NCBI GenBank assembly: GCA_947258375.1
Contig: CAMYIJ010000062.1
Span: 1 to 40,165, forward strand
Length of the DNA: 40,165 bases
Direction: 5' to 3'
DNA from: an uncultured Acidimicrobiaceae bacterium
GTDB lineage: Bacteria > Actinomycetota > Acidimicrobiia > Spongiisociales > UBA5794
In this document: positions 15,783 through 23,917 of the stretch, one piece after another
How the letters are laid out: each line of letters begins with the position of its first letter
Position numbering within the stretch: the stretch's first letter is position 1
Position numbers and translations under genes: made by a program
Notes under the pieces: generated by a model
The model's input: the letters and a program-made list of their open reading frames with translations, nothing else
Database searches by the model: none
What the model was told of the DNA's origin: nothing

Positions 15783-17042
15783 TCACTCCGGAGGGCCCAC
15801 CTCGAGGAGAATGCCGTTCACCTGGAAGACCTGCACCGGATCACCGGGCTGCAAGCCACCGGCGCGATGAGACCGGGCCCGCCACCGGGCGCCATCGACA
15901 ACCACCACACCCTCGGGATCGAAGTCGGTCTCTGCCGTCCCCAACTTGCCGACGAGATACTCCCGACCAATGGTGAGTGTCGAGAAACGGGAACGCACCA
16001 CCGTTGTCAACGCAACGCCGTAGAACAGAGCGATGCCGACGACGGTGAGTAACACGCCCCACCACGCCGGGCTGTATTGCGGGGCCGCGCTGGTGTAGAA
16101 GAACCCGGCTCCAAGCAGTGCACCGGTGCCGATGATGCTCGGAGGCCCCAACGCGTTGCGCTGGAAATCCCACGTGTACAGGAGCAGCCCGATCAACGCA
16201 GCGGCAACGGCAAGCCAGTTCATCGGAAGCGTCGCCCAGCCGTAGCCGGCCAGCCAGAGGCTCAGGGCGGCGACCGCAGCCGCGATGCCGACACCGGCGG
16301 CGTAGAACTCGAAGGTGGCAATCGCAATCCCTGCCAACAAGAAGAAGAAGGCGGCCTCGGGCCGGCTCGCCAGACGGAGGAATCGCGTGAATAGGTCGGG
16401 CTTGACGAAGCGGACCTCAACCGAGGGCACGGTGATCGTCGACCCGTCCTCGGCTTCAACCTGGCGCGCCGTCTCCAACGTGACACCACCGATCGCACGC
16501 CCGTCGAGCAGTGCGATGAACTGGCCGATCGTTGGCACCACCTCGTCGACCAGTGCAGTTGTCGCCCCCTCCTGCACCGCAAGCGACTCATCGATCGCCG
16601 CTCCGGGATCGCGAGAAACGCTCGATGGCCCCACGCCGGGGACATCGGCCCCGATGACCACCGGCTCGAGAAAGCCGACATGCGTTCCGGGAGCCGCCCC
16701 GGTGACGTGCGCCGACAGCAGGAGCTGGGCTGCTCCCCCGTATGCCACGGCCCCTGCCGGCCCCACCCACACGGCGATCGGAACCGGGCTATCGGCAACG
16801 GCCGCGTAGAGGCCTGCCGGATCGCCTGAGGAGATGCCGGCACTGTTCATCTGAATCACCACGAGCTGCGCATCAGCGGTGGCAACGGTTTCCTCGAGGA
16901 AATCGAGAGCGCGCTGGTCCAGCGGACCGCGGACATCGGCAACCACAACGGGACCGCCCGCAGGTTCCTGGCGCGCGCCGGCCGGAGCCGCCAGCGCCAG
17001 GAGCGCGGCTGCCGCAAGAGCAAAGGAGAGGAGACGTCGCAT
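15783..17042 (-). CDS. NfeD-family membrane protein with a degenerate ClpP-like domain
   Basis: The 419-residue layout matches the long NfeD proteins: a signal sequence (1-24), a ClpP-class serine-protease-like domain (about 30-215), four or five membrane helices (about 240-355) and a C-terminal OB-fold NfeD domain (about 360-419, VGKLGTAETDFDPEGVVVVDG). Active relatives carry GAxAASAG with the nucleophile Ser. Here the aligned segment is GPAGAVAYGGAAQ, with Gly102 in that position and no nearby Ser, and the catalytic Lys region also lacks a Lys. Proteolysis is therefore unlikely. NfeD proteins usually work with SPFH/stomatin partners in membrane domains, but none is adjacent. The ATG at 17042 begins the signal peptide; upstream in-frame codons belong to the divergent receiver region. 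Confidence 0.82.
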   Translation of the reverse strand: MRRLLSFALAAAALLALAAPAGARQEPAGGPVVVADVRGPLDQRALDFLEETVATADAQLVVIQMNSAGISSGDPAGLYAAVADSPVPIAVWVGPAGAVAYGGAAQLLLSAHVTGAAPGTHVGFLEPVVIGADVPGVGPSSVSRDPGAAIDESLAVQEGATTALVDEVVPTIGQFIALLDGRAIGGVTLETARQVEAEDGSTITVPSVEVRFVKPDLFTRFLRLASRPEAAFFFLLAGIAIATFEFYAAGVGIAAAVAALSLWLAGYGWATLPMNWLAVAAALIGLLLYTWDFQRNALGPPSIIGTGALLGAGFFYTSAAPQYSPAWWGVLLTVVGIALFYGVALTTVVRSRFSTLTIGREYLVGKLGTAETDFDPEGVVVVDGARWRARSHRAGGLQPGDPVQVFQVNGILLEVGPPE

Positions 17043-17112
17043 CAGGAGTGATGTTATCCCGTCGGCGACGGCCAACATCTGCGCCCGAGAATCGACCCGA
17101 CTCAACGCGAGG

Positions 17113-17118
17113 TATCCT
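17113..17118 (+). promoter_or_regulatory. -10 box TATCCT of the receiver-domain gene
   Basis: TATCCT lies 7 nt before the ATG at 17126, preceded at 16-nt spacing by ATCGAC as a weak -35. It is the same box and distance as before fxsA, implying a leaderless transcript. Confidence 0.4.
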
Positions 17119-17125
17119 CCCGGGC

Positions 17126-17503
17126 ATGACGCGAGTACTAGTCGTAGCCGACGAGGCATGGGCCCGTAACGACGTCCATGCCGCCCTGACCTCACCGACC
17201 TTCGAACTGGTCGACCACGACGACCCGGCAACGGCTGCCGGGACCGCGGCCGACCGCGGAGTCGACGCGGTTGTCGTCGATCTCCAGGTAGCCGCAATGG
17301 GTGGAATGGCGGTCGCTCGTTCCGTTCGGGAGAGCGCGGCCGCCGACGGGTCGGACTCCATCCCCGTCGTGCTCCTCCTCGATCGGACGGCCGATGAGTT
17401 CCTAGCCGGCCGCTCCGGTGCCGCCGGGTGGGTGGTGAAGCCGTTCACAGCCCAGCAGCTGCGCGGTGCGGTCGAGGGCGCGCTGGCCCAGCCGGCCGAG
17501 TGA
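17126..17503 (+). CDS. Stand-alone response-regulator receiver domain
   Basis: This 125-residue single-domain protein has a CheY fold. The N-terminal acidic pocket is weak (VVADEAW in place of the usual DD), the phosphoacceptor Asp is in VVVDLQV, and the Lys of GWVVKPF is present. The conserved Thr/Ser after strand 4 is replaced (VVLLLDRTAD), so phosphorylation-driven switching may be altered. There is no output domain. The ATG is set by the -10 box 7 nt before it. The next gene (CorC-like) follows after 28 nt and may be co-transcribed. Two histidine kinases without a regulator (19171 and 28893) lie downstream and are candidate partners. Confidence 0.75.
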   Translation: MTRVLVVADEAWARNDVHAALTSPTFELVDHDDPATAAGTAADRGVDAVVVDLQVAAMGGMAVARSVRESAAADGSDSIPVVLLLDRTADEFLAGRSGAAGWVVKPFTAQQLRGAVEGALAQPAE

Positions 17504-17531
17504 TCCGTCCGCCGCCCCTGCGGGCCCACCA

Positions 17532-18794
17532 GTGAGCTCCACCGTTGCCTATATCGTGATCCTGGGTTTCTCCGCGTTCGCATCGGGATTCTTCTCGGGC
17601 TCGGAGACGGCACTGATCGGAATCGGGAAGGAACGGGTCCACCAGCTGGCGGAGAACGGAAGGCGCGGGCAGCGGGTCCAGCAACTCGTCGCCGATCCCG
17701 ATCGACTCCTCAGCACCCTCCTGGTCGCCAACAACCTCGTGAACATCCTCGGCGCCGCCATCGCGACAACGCTCTTCATCGACCTCATCGGACATGAGTG
17801 GGGCCCCTGGGTGGCGACGATCGTGGTAACGGCCGTGGTGCTCGTCGTCGGCGAAATCACCCCGAAGAGCCTGGCCACCCGCTACCCGGAGAGTTTCTCG
17901 CTGGCGGTGGCACCTGCGATCTGGCAGCTATCACGCATCCTGGGCCCGGTGGCTCGAATGTTCACGGCGATCACCCGCGGGCTCTTTCGCCTCTTCCGCC
18001 TCCCGGCCCGCAGTGACGTTGCCGCCGTAACGGAGGCCGATGTGAGGGCACTGGTTCAACTCGGTCTCGAAGAGGGCGAGATCGAAGCCGTCGAAAGGGA
18101 AATCATCGACGCCCTGTTCGACCTCGCCGATCGACCTGTGCGCGAGGTCATGACCCCTCGCGTCGACGTCATCTCGCTGAGCGATCCGGTGACTGCCGCC
18201 CATGCCCGCGCGGCTGTGGCCACCTCCGGCCACTCTCGCTACCCGGTCGTCGCCGGCGACCTCGATGAGCTCCACGGGATGCTCTACGTCAAGGACCTCA
18301 TGCAGATCGATCCGGCGGCGGGGCCCGACCAGGTTCGGTCGATTCTGCGTACTCCCAACTACATCCCGGAGTCGCTGTCGGTGCTGAGCGTGATCCAGTT
18401 GATGCGCCGCGAACGGTTCCAGCTCGCAGTCGTGATGGACGAGCACGGCGGCGTCGAGGGTGTCGTGACGATCAAGGACCTCGTGTCCGAATTGGTTGGC
18501 GAATTGCAGGACGAATTCGATCCCGGCGTGCCGGCCGTCGTCAAGATCGGACCCCGCAGCTGGATGGCAGACGGCCGCCTCGACATCGAGGACGTCGAGA
18601 CTGCAGTCGAGGTCGGCTTCCTGGAAGGCCCCTACTCAACGATCGGTGGGTTCTACCTCGCCGTCGCCGGCCGCATCCCGAATGAGGGAGACGTAATCGA
18701 CGTCGATGGCGTGCAGCTCACCGTCCTGCAGATGGATCGCAACCGGATCGACAAGCTGCGGATTGAGGTATCCCCCGCCCGCGGTATCATCTAG
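17532..18794 (+). CDS. CNNM/CorC (HlyC) family protein with CBS domains
   Basis: This 420-residue membrane protein has a DUF21/CNNM transmembrane domain (about residues 1-180). It includes GFFSGSETAL and VVGEITPKSLATR, both family signatures. A CBS pair (about 195-320, start PVREVMTPRVDV) and a C-terminal CorC/HlyC domain (about 335-420) follow. The family is linked to Mg2+/Co2+ efflux or homeostasis. I took the GTG at 17532 as start because it precedes the first hydrophobic helix directly; an upstream GTG at 17466 would add 22 Ser/Pro/Arg residues and overlap the receiver gene. The 3' end contains the promoter of tRNA-Pro. Confidence 0.86.
   Translation: MSSTVAYIVILGFSAFASGFFSGSETALIGIGKERVHQLAENGRRGQRVQQLVADPDRLLSTLLVANNLVNILGAAIATTLFIDLIGHEWGPWVATIVVTAVVLVVGEITPKSLATRYPESFSLAVAPAIWQLSRILGPVARMFTAITRGLFRLFRLPARSDVAAVTEADVRALVQLGLEEGEIEAVEREIIDALFDLADRPVREVMTPRVDVISLSDPVTAAHARAAVATSGHSRYPVVAGDLDELHGMLYVKDLMQIDPAAGPDQVRSILRTPNYIPESLSVLSVIQLMRRERFQLAVVMDEHGGVEGVVTIKDLVSELVGELQDEFDPGVPAVVKIGPRSWMADGRLDIEDVETAVEVGFLEGPYSTIGGFYLAVAGRIPNEGDVIDVDGVQLTVLQMDRNRIDKLRIEVSPARGII
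18763..18790 (+). promoter_or_regulatory. Promoter of tRNA-Pro, inside the end of the CorC-like gene
   Basis: TTGAGG (18763-18768), a 16-nt spacer, then TATCAT (18785-18790), ending 12 nt before the mature tRNA 5' end. It is the best -35/-10 pair in the window. Confidence 0.6.
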
Positions 18795-18802
18795 CTCCCG
18801 AT

Positions 18803-18876
18803 CGGGACGTGGCGCAGCTTGGTAGCGCGCATCGTTCGGGACGATGAGGTCGCCGGTTCAAATCCGGCCGTCCCGA
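18803..18876 (+). tRNA. tRNA-Pro (anticodon CGG)
   Basis: The cloverleaf is complete: acceptor CGGGACG/CGTCCCG with discriminator A, D-stem GCGC/GCGC, anticodon stem CATCG/CGATG with loop TTCGGGA (anticodon CGG at 18837-18839, reads CCG), variable loop AGGTC, T-arm GCCGG-TTCAAAT-CCGGC. CCA is not encoded. Confidence 0.97.
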
Positions 18877-18893
18877 CTAACACATCGACGTTT

Positions 18894-18925
18894 GAACTCT
18901 GCGCCCCGCCAGGGGCGTGGAGTTC
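18894..18925 (+). terminator. Stem-loop terminator after tRNA-Pro
   Basis: A 14-bp stem (18894-18907 with 18912-18925, two G-U wobbles) closes a GCCA loop, 17 nt after the tRNA. A short T-containing tail follows. It is the most stable hairpin near the tRNA and is probably its terminator. Confidence 0.65.
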
Positions 18926-18954
18926 GTCGTTTCTGAGGTCGGTAGGCAACCAGA

Positions 18955-19032
18955 TTCGAGCGAGGTGCTCCCCTGCACCAGCGCGCCGCTTCGCAGCCGA
19001 ACCGCCTCCGACCGCACATGTCGCTGCATTTC
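18955..19032 (+). repeat. Dispersed repeat copy A, next to tRNA-Pro
   Basis: Its ends match an element at 30678-30781 in opposite orientation. The 16-mer at 19017-19032 (CATGTCGCTGCATTTC) is exact and the 16-mer at 18955-18970 matches 14 of 16. The middle differs in length and sequence. No coding potential is seen. Confidence 0.6.
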
Positions 19033-19084
19033 AACACATCCCCCAGCGCCCGCAACACCTGGTCGAGTCAGGCGTTTGAGTAAG

Positions 19085-19165
19085 GCGTAATACGAGCGGG
19101 TTCGCAGCCGACAGGGAAAGGCGACCTTTCAACGCGCCGGGTCAGGGCCCTACCGAGCTGAGGAC
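19085..19165 (+). ncRNA. Possible structured 5' leader of the GAF histidine kinase gene
   Basis: The 80 nt before the ATG at 19171 contain nested complementary segments: CAGC with GCTG outermost, AGGG with CCCT inside, and an AAAGG-CGA-CCTTT hairpin. A second GGGTCAGGGCCC element overlaps these. The order of short motifs loosely recalls c-di-GMP-I riboswitches, but the conserved core is not met, so no class is assigned. Confidence 0.3.
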
Positions 19166-19170
19166 AACAA

Positions 19171-21114
19171 ATGCTGAGAAGCGTTTCGGTAAAAGTGACG
19201 GCGCTCACCGCGGCACTGACCGCGGGAGCAGGCCTGGCTTTGATCCAGCTCGCCGGTGTTGGACCCGTCGGGCGACTCGACATACCCGCGTGGGGCATCG
19301 CGGTCGGATACTTCGCAGCCGAGACCCTGGTCATCCAGCTGCCGAGCAGGCACAGCGCCCACTCGGTGAGCCTATCCGAAGTCCCTCTTGCGGTTGGCCT
19401 GGTGGCACTGTCGCCGACGGCACTGGTCGCAGCCGTGGTCATACCGTCGGCAATCGCTCTGCTGATCGTGCGCCGGCAGGCGCCGATCAAGGCCGCCTTC
19501 AATCTCGCGATCATCGCAGCCGGCAGCACTCTGGCCGCCGTCATCGTCCACACCTGGGGATCGTGGTCGGACCCGCGGATGTTGTGGTTGGTTCTGTTTG
19601 CAGCGTTGACGATTCAGGCGATCTTCACGTCTCTCATGGTCGCCACGGCGATCATCCTGACCGACCGGCAGCAGACTATTCGCAACACGCTTGTCGAGAT
19701 CGTCACGAGCACCACGTGGAGCCTCTTCGGCGCGTACTTGGGGACCATGCTGGCAGCGGCATGGACGGTCGAATCGCTGACCGCCTACATGTTGGCGGGT
19801 CTCATTGGAGCAGGCGTACTGGCATTGCAGAACTACGGCAGGCTCAACCTTCGACACATCGAGCTCGAATCGCTACACGCCATAACTCGCGCCGTGGAGC
19901 CCGCCAGGAACGTCGACGACGTTGTTGAGATATTCGTCGGGGAAGTGGCCGACCGGTTGCGAGTCCGGCACCTGTGGATGGCCTACGGTGATTCGCAGAT
20001 CGGCTGGCGCGCCATCCACCACCAGGTCGGAAAGCCAAACCGGACATCTGATACCGACCCTCAACTGAGGGAGCGCATTCATCGGCTGGCGGTGGCGTCA
20101 ACGACCGAGACACGATCCCTGCTGCCCGCCGAACTATCGCAGGCGACGGGCGAGGCCGTCATCAGCCCGATAAGTGTCGGCGACGAACTGTTCGGCGTCG
20201 TCGTCGCGGTGGAACGAACCGGTCCCGACGCTCTGACCGATTCCGACCGCGAATTCCTGCGCACGATGGTTGGCCATCTGGGCTCGCTGCTCGGCAGATC
20301 TCTTGCCGAGGCGCATCTGCTGGCGGAGAACGAAGACAAGAAACGCATCATCCGGTCCAAGGACCAGTTGATCGCCGCCGTCAGTCACGAGCTGCGAACC
20401 CCTCTTACCGGCATCCTCGGCTTCTCCGAGCTTCTCCGTGACTCCGACGCCCTGACGGATCTGGCGTCTTGCGAAATGGTCGAGTTCATTGCCGACCAAG
20501 CCACCGACCTTGCCCACATTGTCGAGGACCTGCTCACCGCATCTCGGGTTGAGCTGGATGCCCTGATCGTCGATCTGGTGCCGACCGAGATCGACGAACT
20601 CGTACGGAGCACCGTGGCATCGCTAACGGTAAGAGAGGACAGAGCATTCGAGCAGCACCTGGAGCCGGCCGTCGCCTCCGTAGACCAGCATCGCCTCCGC
20701 CAGGTCGTTCGCAACCTGCTGACCAACGCCTACCGATACGGCGGCTACAGCGTGCGTGTGGCCGTTCGTGCCACGAGTAGCGGCGCAGTCATCGAAGTTG
20801 GCGACGACGGAGAGGGGATCGGCGACACCGACCCAGAGACCATATTCGAACCGTATGGGTCGGTCCATCCACAATCTCCCAGCCAGCCGGGTTCGATGGG
20901 ACTCGGGCTCACGATCTCCCGCCGGCTCATCCGGAAGATGGGCGGCGACATCACCTACCATCGTGCCGACGGGTGGACCACCTTCAGCGTCCAACTCCCG
21001 GGAGCGCCGGAGCCCTCGGAAGAGCCGCCGGTTGATGAACCCAGCCGCCACAGCGTCTCCCGGCCAAACCTCGCCGCGACCTCACACGACTCGCGGGCGA
21101 ATTCGCCCGGCTGA
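19171..21114 (+). CDS. Membrane histidine kinase with GAF domain
   Basis: This 647-residue sensor has an N-terminal membrane region of seven or so helices (residues 8-222, MASE-like), a GAF-type domain (about 235-380), HisKA with phospho-His406 in AAVSHELRTPLTG, and HATPase_c (about 500-620) with N-box NLLTNAYRYGG and G-box GDDGEGIGD and GLGLTISRRL. A Pro/Ser-rich tail ends it. It phosphorylates a response regulator in response to a membrane or small-molecule signal. No regulator follows, so it is an orphan kinase; the stand-alone receiver at 17126 is the nearest candidate. The leader upstream may fold. The ATG start has AGGAC about 7 nt before it. Confidence 0.88.
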   Translation: MLRSVSVKVTALTAALTAGAGLALIQLAGVGPVGRLDIPAWGIAVGYFAAETLVIQLPSRHSAHSVSLSEVPLAVGLVALSPTALVAAVVIPSAIALLIVRRQAPIKAAFNLAIIAAGSTLAAVIVHTWGSWSDPRMLWLVLFAALTIQAIFTSLMVATAIILTDRQQTIRNTLVEIVTSTTWSLFGAYLGTMLAAAWTVESLTAYMLAGLIGAGVLALQNYGRLNLRHIELESLHAITRAVEPARNVDDVVEIFVGEVADRLRVRHLWMAYGDSQIGWRAIHHQVGKPNRTSDTDPQLRERIHRLAVASTTETRSLLPAELSQATGEAVISPISVGDELFGVVVAVERTGPDALTDSDREFLRTMVGHLGSLLGRSLAEAHLLAENEDKKRIIRSKDQLIAAVSHELRTPLTGILGFSELLRDSDALTDLASCEMVEFIADQATDLAHIVEDLLTASRVELDALIVDLVPTEIDELVRSTVASLTVREDRAFEQHLEPAVASVDQHRLRQVVRNLLTNAYRYGGYSVRVAVRATSSGAVIEVGDDGEGIGDTDPETIFEPYGSVHPQSPSQPGSMGLGLTISRRLIRKMGGDITYHRADGWTTFSVQLPGAPEPSEEPPVDEPSRHSVSRPNLAATSHDSRANSPG

Positions 21115-21163
21115 TCGCGATACTTTTCCGGTTTCGCTTCGCGTGAGGTACTTTGAGTCTTGA

Positions 21164-21177
21164 GTTACCTTGGTAAC
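21164..21177. promoter_or_regulatory. Palindrome GTTACC-TT-GGTAAC upstream of the SRPBCC gene
   Basis: Perfect 6-bp arms around a 2-nt centre, 17 nt before the ATG at 21195. The size and position fit a repressor operator. No regulator gene is adjacent. Confidence 0.45.
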
Positions 21178-21194
21178 CAGCCGAGAATGGACAT

Positions 21195-21653
21195 ATGAAA
21201 GCCACCGCCACTATCTCGATACCGCGACCCGCTGATGAGGTATTCGACTTCGTCACGACCGTCGAGAACATGCCGCGGTGGGTCAGTGGGGTGTCGGGGG
21301 CTCGGATGGTCTCCAAAGCCATGGAAAAGGGCGCCCGCTACGTGATCGACTATGTGATGGGTTGGCGCCGTTCTGAGGTCGAGATCGAGGTCGTCGACTA
21401 CGAGCGCCCCAAACTGTTTGCGGCCCGGTCGCGCCGGGGTCCATTCGACTACGAAGGCCGGATGGAACTCGTGAGTGACGGCAGCACGACCTCGGTCACC
21501 AACATCATCGAGGATTCGCCCGACAGCGTGGCGACAACCTTCGCCTCGGCCCTCTTTGGGTGGGTTCTGCGACCCGCCCGCCGCCGCCGCCTCCACAAGG
21601 AACTCGAGCAGCTCCGCAAAGCGATCGGCACCAGCCACCCCGCCGAAGCCTGA
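21195..21653 (+). CDS. SRPBCC (START/polyketide cyclase-like) family protein
   Basis: This 152-residue lipid- or polyketide-binding fold begins with KATATISIPRPADEVFDFVTTVENMPRWV, the usual first strand and helix of the family. It continues with alternating strands and ends in a long C-terminal helix (LHKELEQLRKAIG). The ligand is unknown. The gene is monocistronic, preceded by a palindrome and convergent with the collagen-like sensor kinase (38-nt gap). No catalytic residues can be named. Confidence 0.82.
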   Translation: MKATATISIPRPADEVFDFVTTVENMPRWVSGVSGARMVSKAMEKGARYVIDYVMGWRRSEVEIEVVDYERPKLFAARSRRGPFDYEGRMELVSDGSTTSVTNIIEDSPDSVATTFASALFGWVLRPARRRRLHKELEQLRKAIGTSHPAEA

Positions 21654-21691
21654 TCCGGAGCTGGTGGTGGCCGGGGACCGGCGGCATTCGA

Positions 21692-23215
21692 CTAGCTGAC
21701 GTCAGTCCGCCCCGGTACCACCAAGGTCATCGTGGCCCCCGTGCCGGGACCTTCACTATGAGCAGTGAGATCGCCGCCGTGGTGACGGGCGATCGTCCGG
21801 GCGATGTTCAGGCCGATCCCTGTGCCTCCGGTGTTGGCGTCGAGCCGAGTGAAACGGTCGAATATCGTCTCGAGATGATCCGGCGGGATGCCGGCGCCGC
21901 TATCGACGATTGAGAGATGGGCCGAGCCCGAGGCGAATCCGCCGGTGATCGCGACTGCGCCCCCTGCCGGCGTGTGGGTGAGAGCGTTTCCCACGACGTT
22001 GACGAGAGCCTGAGTGAGCCGATCGCCATCGCCGGTGACGGGCAACGGGTCAGCGATGTCGACAGTGAGACGGACGCCCTTGCTCTGGAATTGCGGCCGC
22101 AGCCGGTCGGCGACGGCCTGGACGATGGCACCGAGGTCAGTATCGGTGAGCCGCAGGTCGAGGGCTCCCTCCTGGGCCTGCGAGAGCAGCGACAGGTCGG
22201 CGGTCAGCCTCTGGAGCCGATGGGCTTCGGCTGCGATCGTGGAGTACGTCTCAGTGGTGGCGGGCAGCACACCGTCGATGAGACCCTCCATGTAGCCCTC
22301 GATGGTCGCCAGCGGGTTGCGTAGCTCGTGGGCCAGATCCGAGACCAGCCGTCCCCTGGTCCGCTCGGTTGACGCCAGCTCTGCTCCGAGCATGTTGATC
22401 GATCGGGCGAGGTCGGCGAGTTCAGCTTCGGCCGGCTCCGGGATGTGATGCTCATAGTCCCCGGCCGCCAGCCGGCCGGTGGCGATCTGCATTGAGCTCA
22501 GGCCGCGGAGGATCCGCCGGGTGATCCATGTGGCGATGATGACGGCGAGGACGATCCCCACGATGGCAGAGATCGTGAGCGCAAGGGTGAGCGCGTCGTC
22601 ATACGAGTTGGTGATCTCGCTGGGGACTTCGACTATGACCTCTGAGGGGGCTCCCGCTGCTCCGGCGGCTCCGCCGTTTCCCATCGCTTCGATACCGCTG
22701 CCGCCGCCTAACCCCTCCAGCTCGCTGCCGGTGCCCCCGTTGCCCCCTGTACCGCCGCTCCCACCTGTACCGCCTGTGCTGCCGGTCCCGCCGGTGCCCC
22801 CTGTACCGCTACTCCCACCCGTCCCCCCTGTACTGCCAGTCCCGCCTGGACCCCCTGTACCGCCGGTCCCCCCGGTGCTGCCGGTCCCACCCGTACTGCC
22901 CGTACTGCCGGTCCCACCTGGACCCCCTGTACCGCCGGTCCCGCCTGGACCCCCCGTCCCGCCGGGACCAGCCGTGCTCCCGACTCCGCCAGTACTGTCA
23001 ACACCACCCGTTCCCTCAACACCGCCCGTTCCGCCGACACCACCGCCGCCGGTGCCCCGCGGCCCTCCGAACCCGTCGCCGCGTGACTGGACCCGACGTT
23101 CGAAGAGGGCCGGTGTCAGCAGCCGGATCGTCACGAAACCGACGGCCGTGACCACGGTCACCAGAGCCACATAGGTAGCGATCAGCTCGCTCCGCAGAGT
23201 GCGGCGCCGTTTCAT
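21692..23215 (-). CDS. BaeS-type sensor histidine kinase with a collagen-like extracytoplasmic loop
   Basis: This 507-residue kinase has TM1 (12-34), an outside loop (35-207), TM2 (208-230), HAMP (231-283), HisKA with His296 in SDLAHELRNPL, and HATPase_c (N-box VNVVGNALTHTP, G1 DSGAGIPPD, G2 GGTGIGLNIA). The kinase core is standard. The sensor loop is not: residues 85-162 are 26 consecutive Gly-X-Y triplets, mostly GGT, GST and GGP, with one break (Ser136), preceded by eight looser triplets (61-84). Y is mostly Thr, as in some bacterial collagens, but X is mostly Gly, which would weaken a triple helix. A short, less repetitive part (165-207) lies next to TM2. The ATG overlaps the regulator stop (ATGA). 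Confidence 0.88.
   Translation of the reverse strand: MKRRRTLRSELIATYVALVTVVTAVGFVTIRLLTPALFERRVQSRGDGFGGPRGTGGGGVGGTGGVEGTGGVDSTGGVGSTAGPGGTGGPGGTGGTGGPGGTGSTGSTGGTGSTGGTGGTGGPGGTGSTGGTGGSSGTGGTGGTGSTGGTGGSGGTGGNGGTGSELEGLGGGSGIEAMGNGGAAGAAGAPSEVIVEVPSEITNSYDDALTLALTISAIVGIVLAVIIATWITRRILRGLSSMQIATGRLAAGDYEHHIPEPAEAELADLARSINMLGAELASTERTRGRLVSDLAHELRNPLATIEGYMEGLIDGVLPATTETYSTIAAEAHRLQRLTADLSLLSQAQEGALDLRLTDTDLGAIVQAVADRLRPQFQSKGVRLTVDIADPLPVTGDGDRLTQALVNVVGNALTHTPAGGAVAITGGFASGSAHLSIVDSGAGIPPDHLETIFDRFTRLDANTGGTGIGLNIARTIARHHGGDLTAHSEGPGTGATMTLVVPGRTDVS
22728..22973 (-). repeat. Gly-X-Thr coding repeat in the sensor kinase
   Basis: A 9-bp periodic array (GGT/GGC-rich, with ACA/ACC/ACT and AGT/AGC codons) codes the collagen-like triplets. 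Third-position variation is high, so selection acts on the protein pattern rather than recent slippage. Confidence 0.75.
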
Positions 23216-23913
23216 AGCGGCTCCGGAAGGAACCGGTAGCCCACTCCCCGCACGGTTCCGATGACCGCCGGGTCGGTCGCGGAGTCACCGAGTGCATGCC
23301 GAATGTTCCTGATGTGGACATCGACGACGCGCTCATCTCCGACGAAGTCCCATCCCCACACAGCCTCGAGCAGCTGGCGACGGGAGAACACACGGCCCGG
23401 CTGGGAAGCAAGGGCGGCCAGCAGATCAAACTCGAGGGCAGTCACCTGCCTCTCGGTATTGGCCACGGTGACCGTGCGGCGGGCCGGATCAATCGCGAGG
23501 CCGGGGAAAGTCAACAGCTCCTCGTCGATCCCGCCCCGGTCCGTCCGGCTGCGGCGCAGCACCGCCTTCACCCGGGCGACCATCTCGCGAGGACTGAACG
23601 GTTTTGTCAGATAGTCGTCGGCGCCAACCGAGAGGCCGATCACCTTGTCGGCTTCCTCGGCACGAGCGGTGAGCATGATCACGAAGACTTCCGAGAAGGT
23701 GCGGATCTCACGCAGCGCCTCGACACCGTCCATGCCCGGCATCCGAACGTCGAGAACCACCAGGTCTGGTTGCCGTTGCCGGACCGACTTCACCGCTTCC
23801 GCGCCGTCGACCGCCTCGGCAACCTCGTACCCCTCGGCCCGGAGGTACGAGCCGACCAGCTTGCGCAGGTTGGTCTCATCATCGACGACCAGGATCTTCG
23901 CTGGTGCAGTCAT
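23212..23913 (-). CDS. OmpR/PhoB-family response regulator
   Basis: This 233-residue regulator starts MTAPAKILVVDDE (acidic pair 11-12), with phospho-Asp55 in VVLDVRMPGMDG, Thr in MLTAR and Lys in LTKPFSPREM. The C-terminal winged helix (about 135-230) has the transactivation and recognition pattern TALEFDLLAAL...RVVDVHIRNIRHAL...GTVRGVGYRF. It should control its own operon and other genes when phosphorylated by the kinase encoded directly downstream (overlap ATGA). The open frame extends 16 codons further, but the ATG at 23913 begins the family sequence. Its RBS region (GGATTGGGGCG) lies in one arm of a pair of competing hairpins. Confidence 0.92.
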   Translation of the reverse strand: MTAPAKILVVDDETNLRKLVGSYLRAEGYEVAEAVDGAEAVKSVRQRQPDLVVLDVRMPGMDGVEALREIRTFSEVFVIMLTARAEEADKVIGLSVGADDYLTKPFSPREMVARVKAVLRRSRTDRGGIDEELLTFPGLAIDPARRTVTVANTERQVTALEFDLLAALASQPGRVFSRRQLLEAVWGWDFVGDERVVDVHIRNIRHALGDSATDPAVIGTVRGVGYRFLPEPL

Positions 23914-23917
23914 CGCC

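Noticed and set aside
22728..22973. Repeat array considered as CRISPR
   Set aside because: Units are 9-bp coding periodicity without constant repeats and unique spacers, and no cas genes are nearby.
22479..23174. 231-codon plus-strand ORF rich in VPPVPP
   Set aside because: It is the antisense of the Gly-X-Thr repeat in the sensor kinase. The opposite strand of such repeats is always open and Pro/Val-rich, and there is no RBS or domain.
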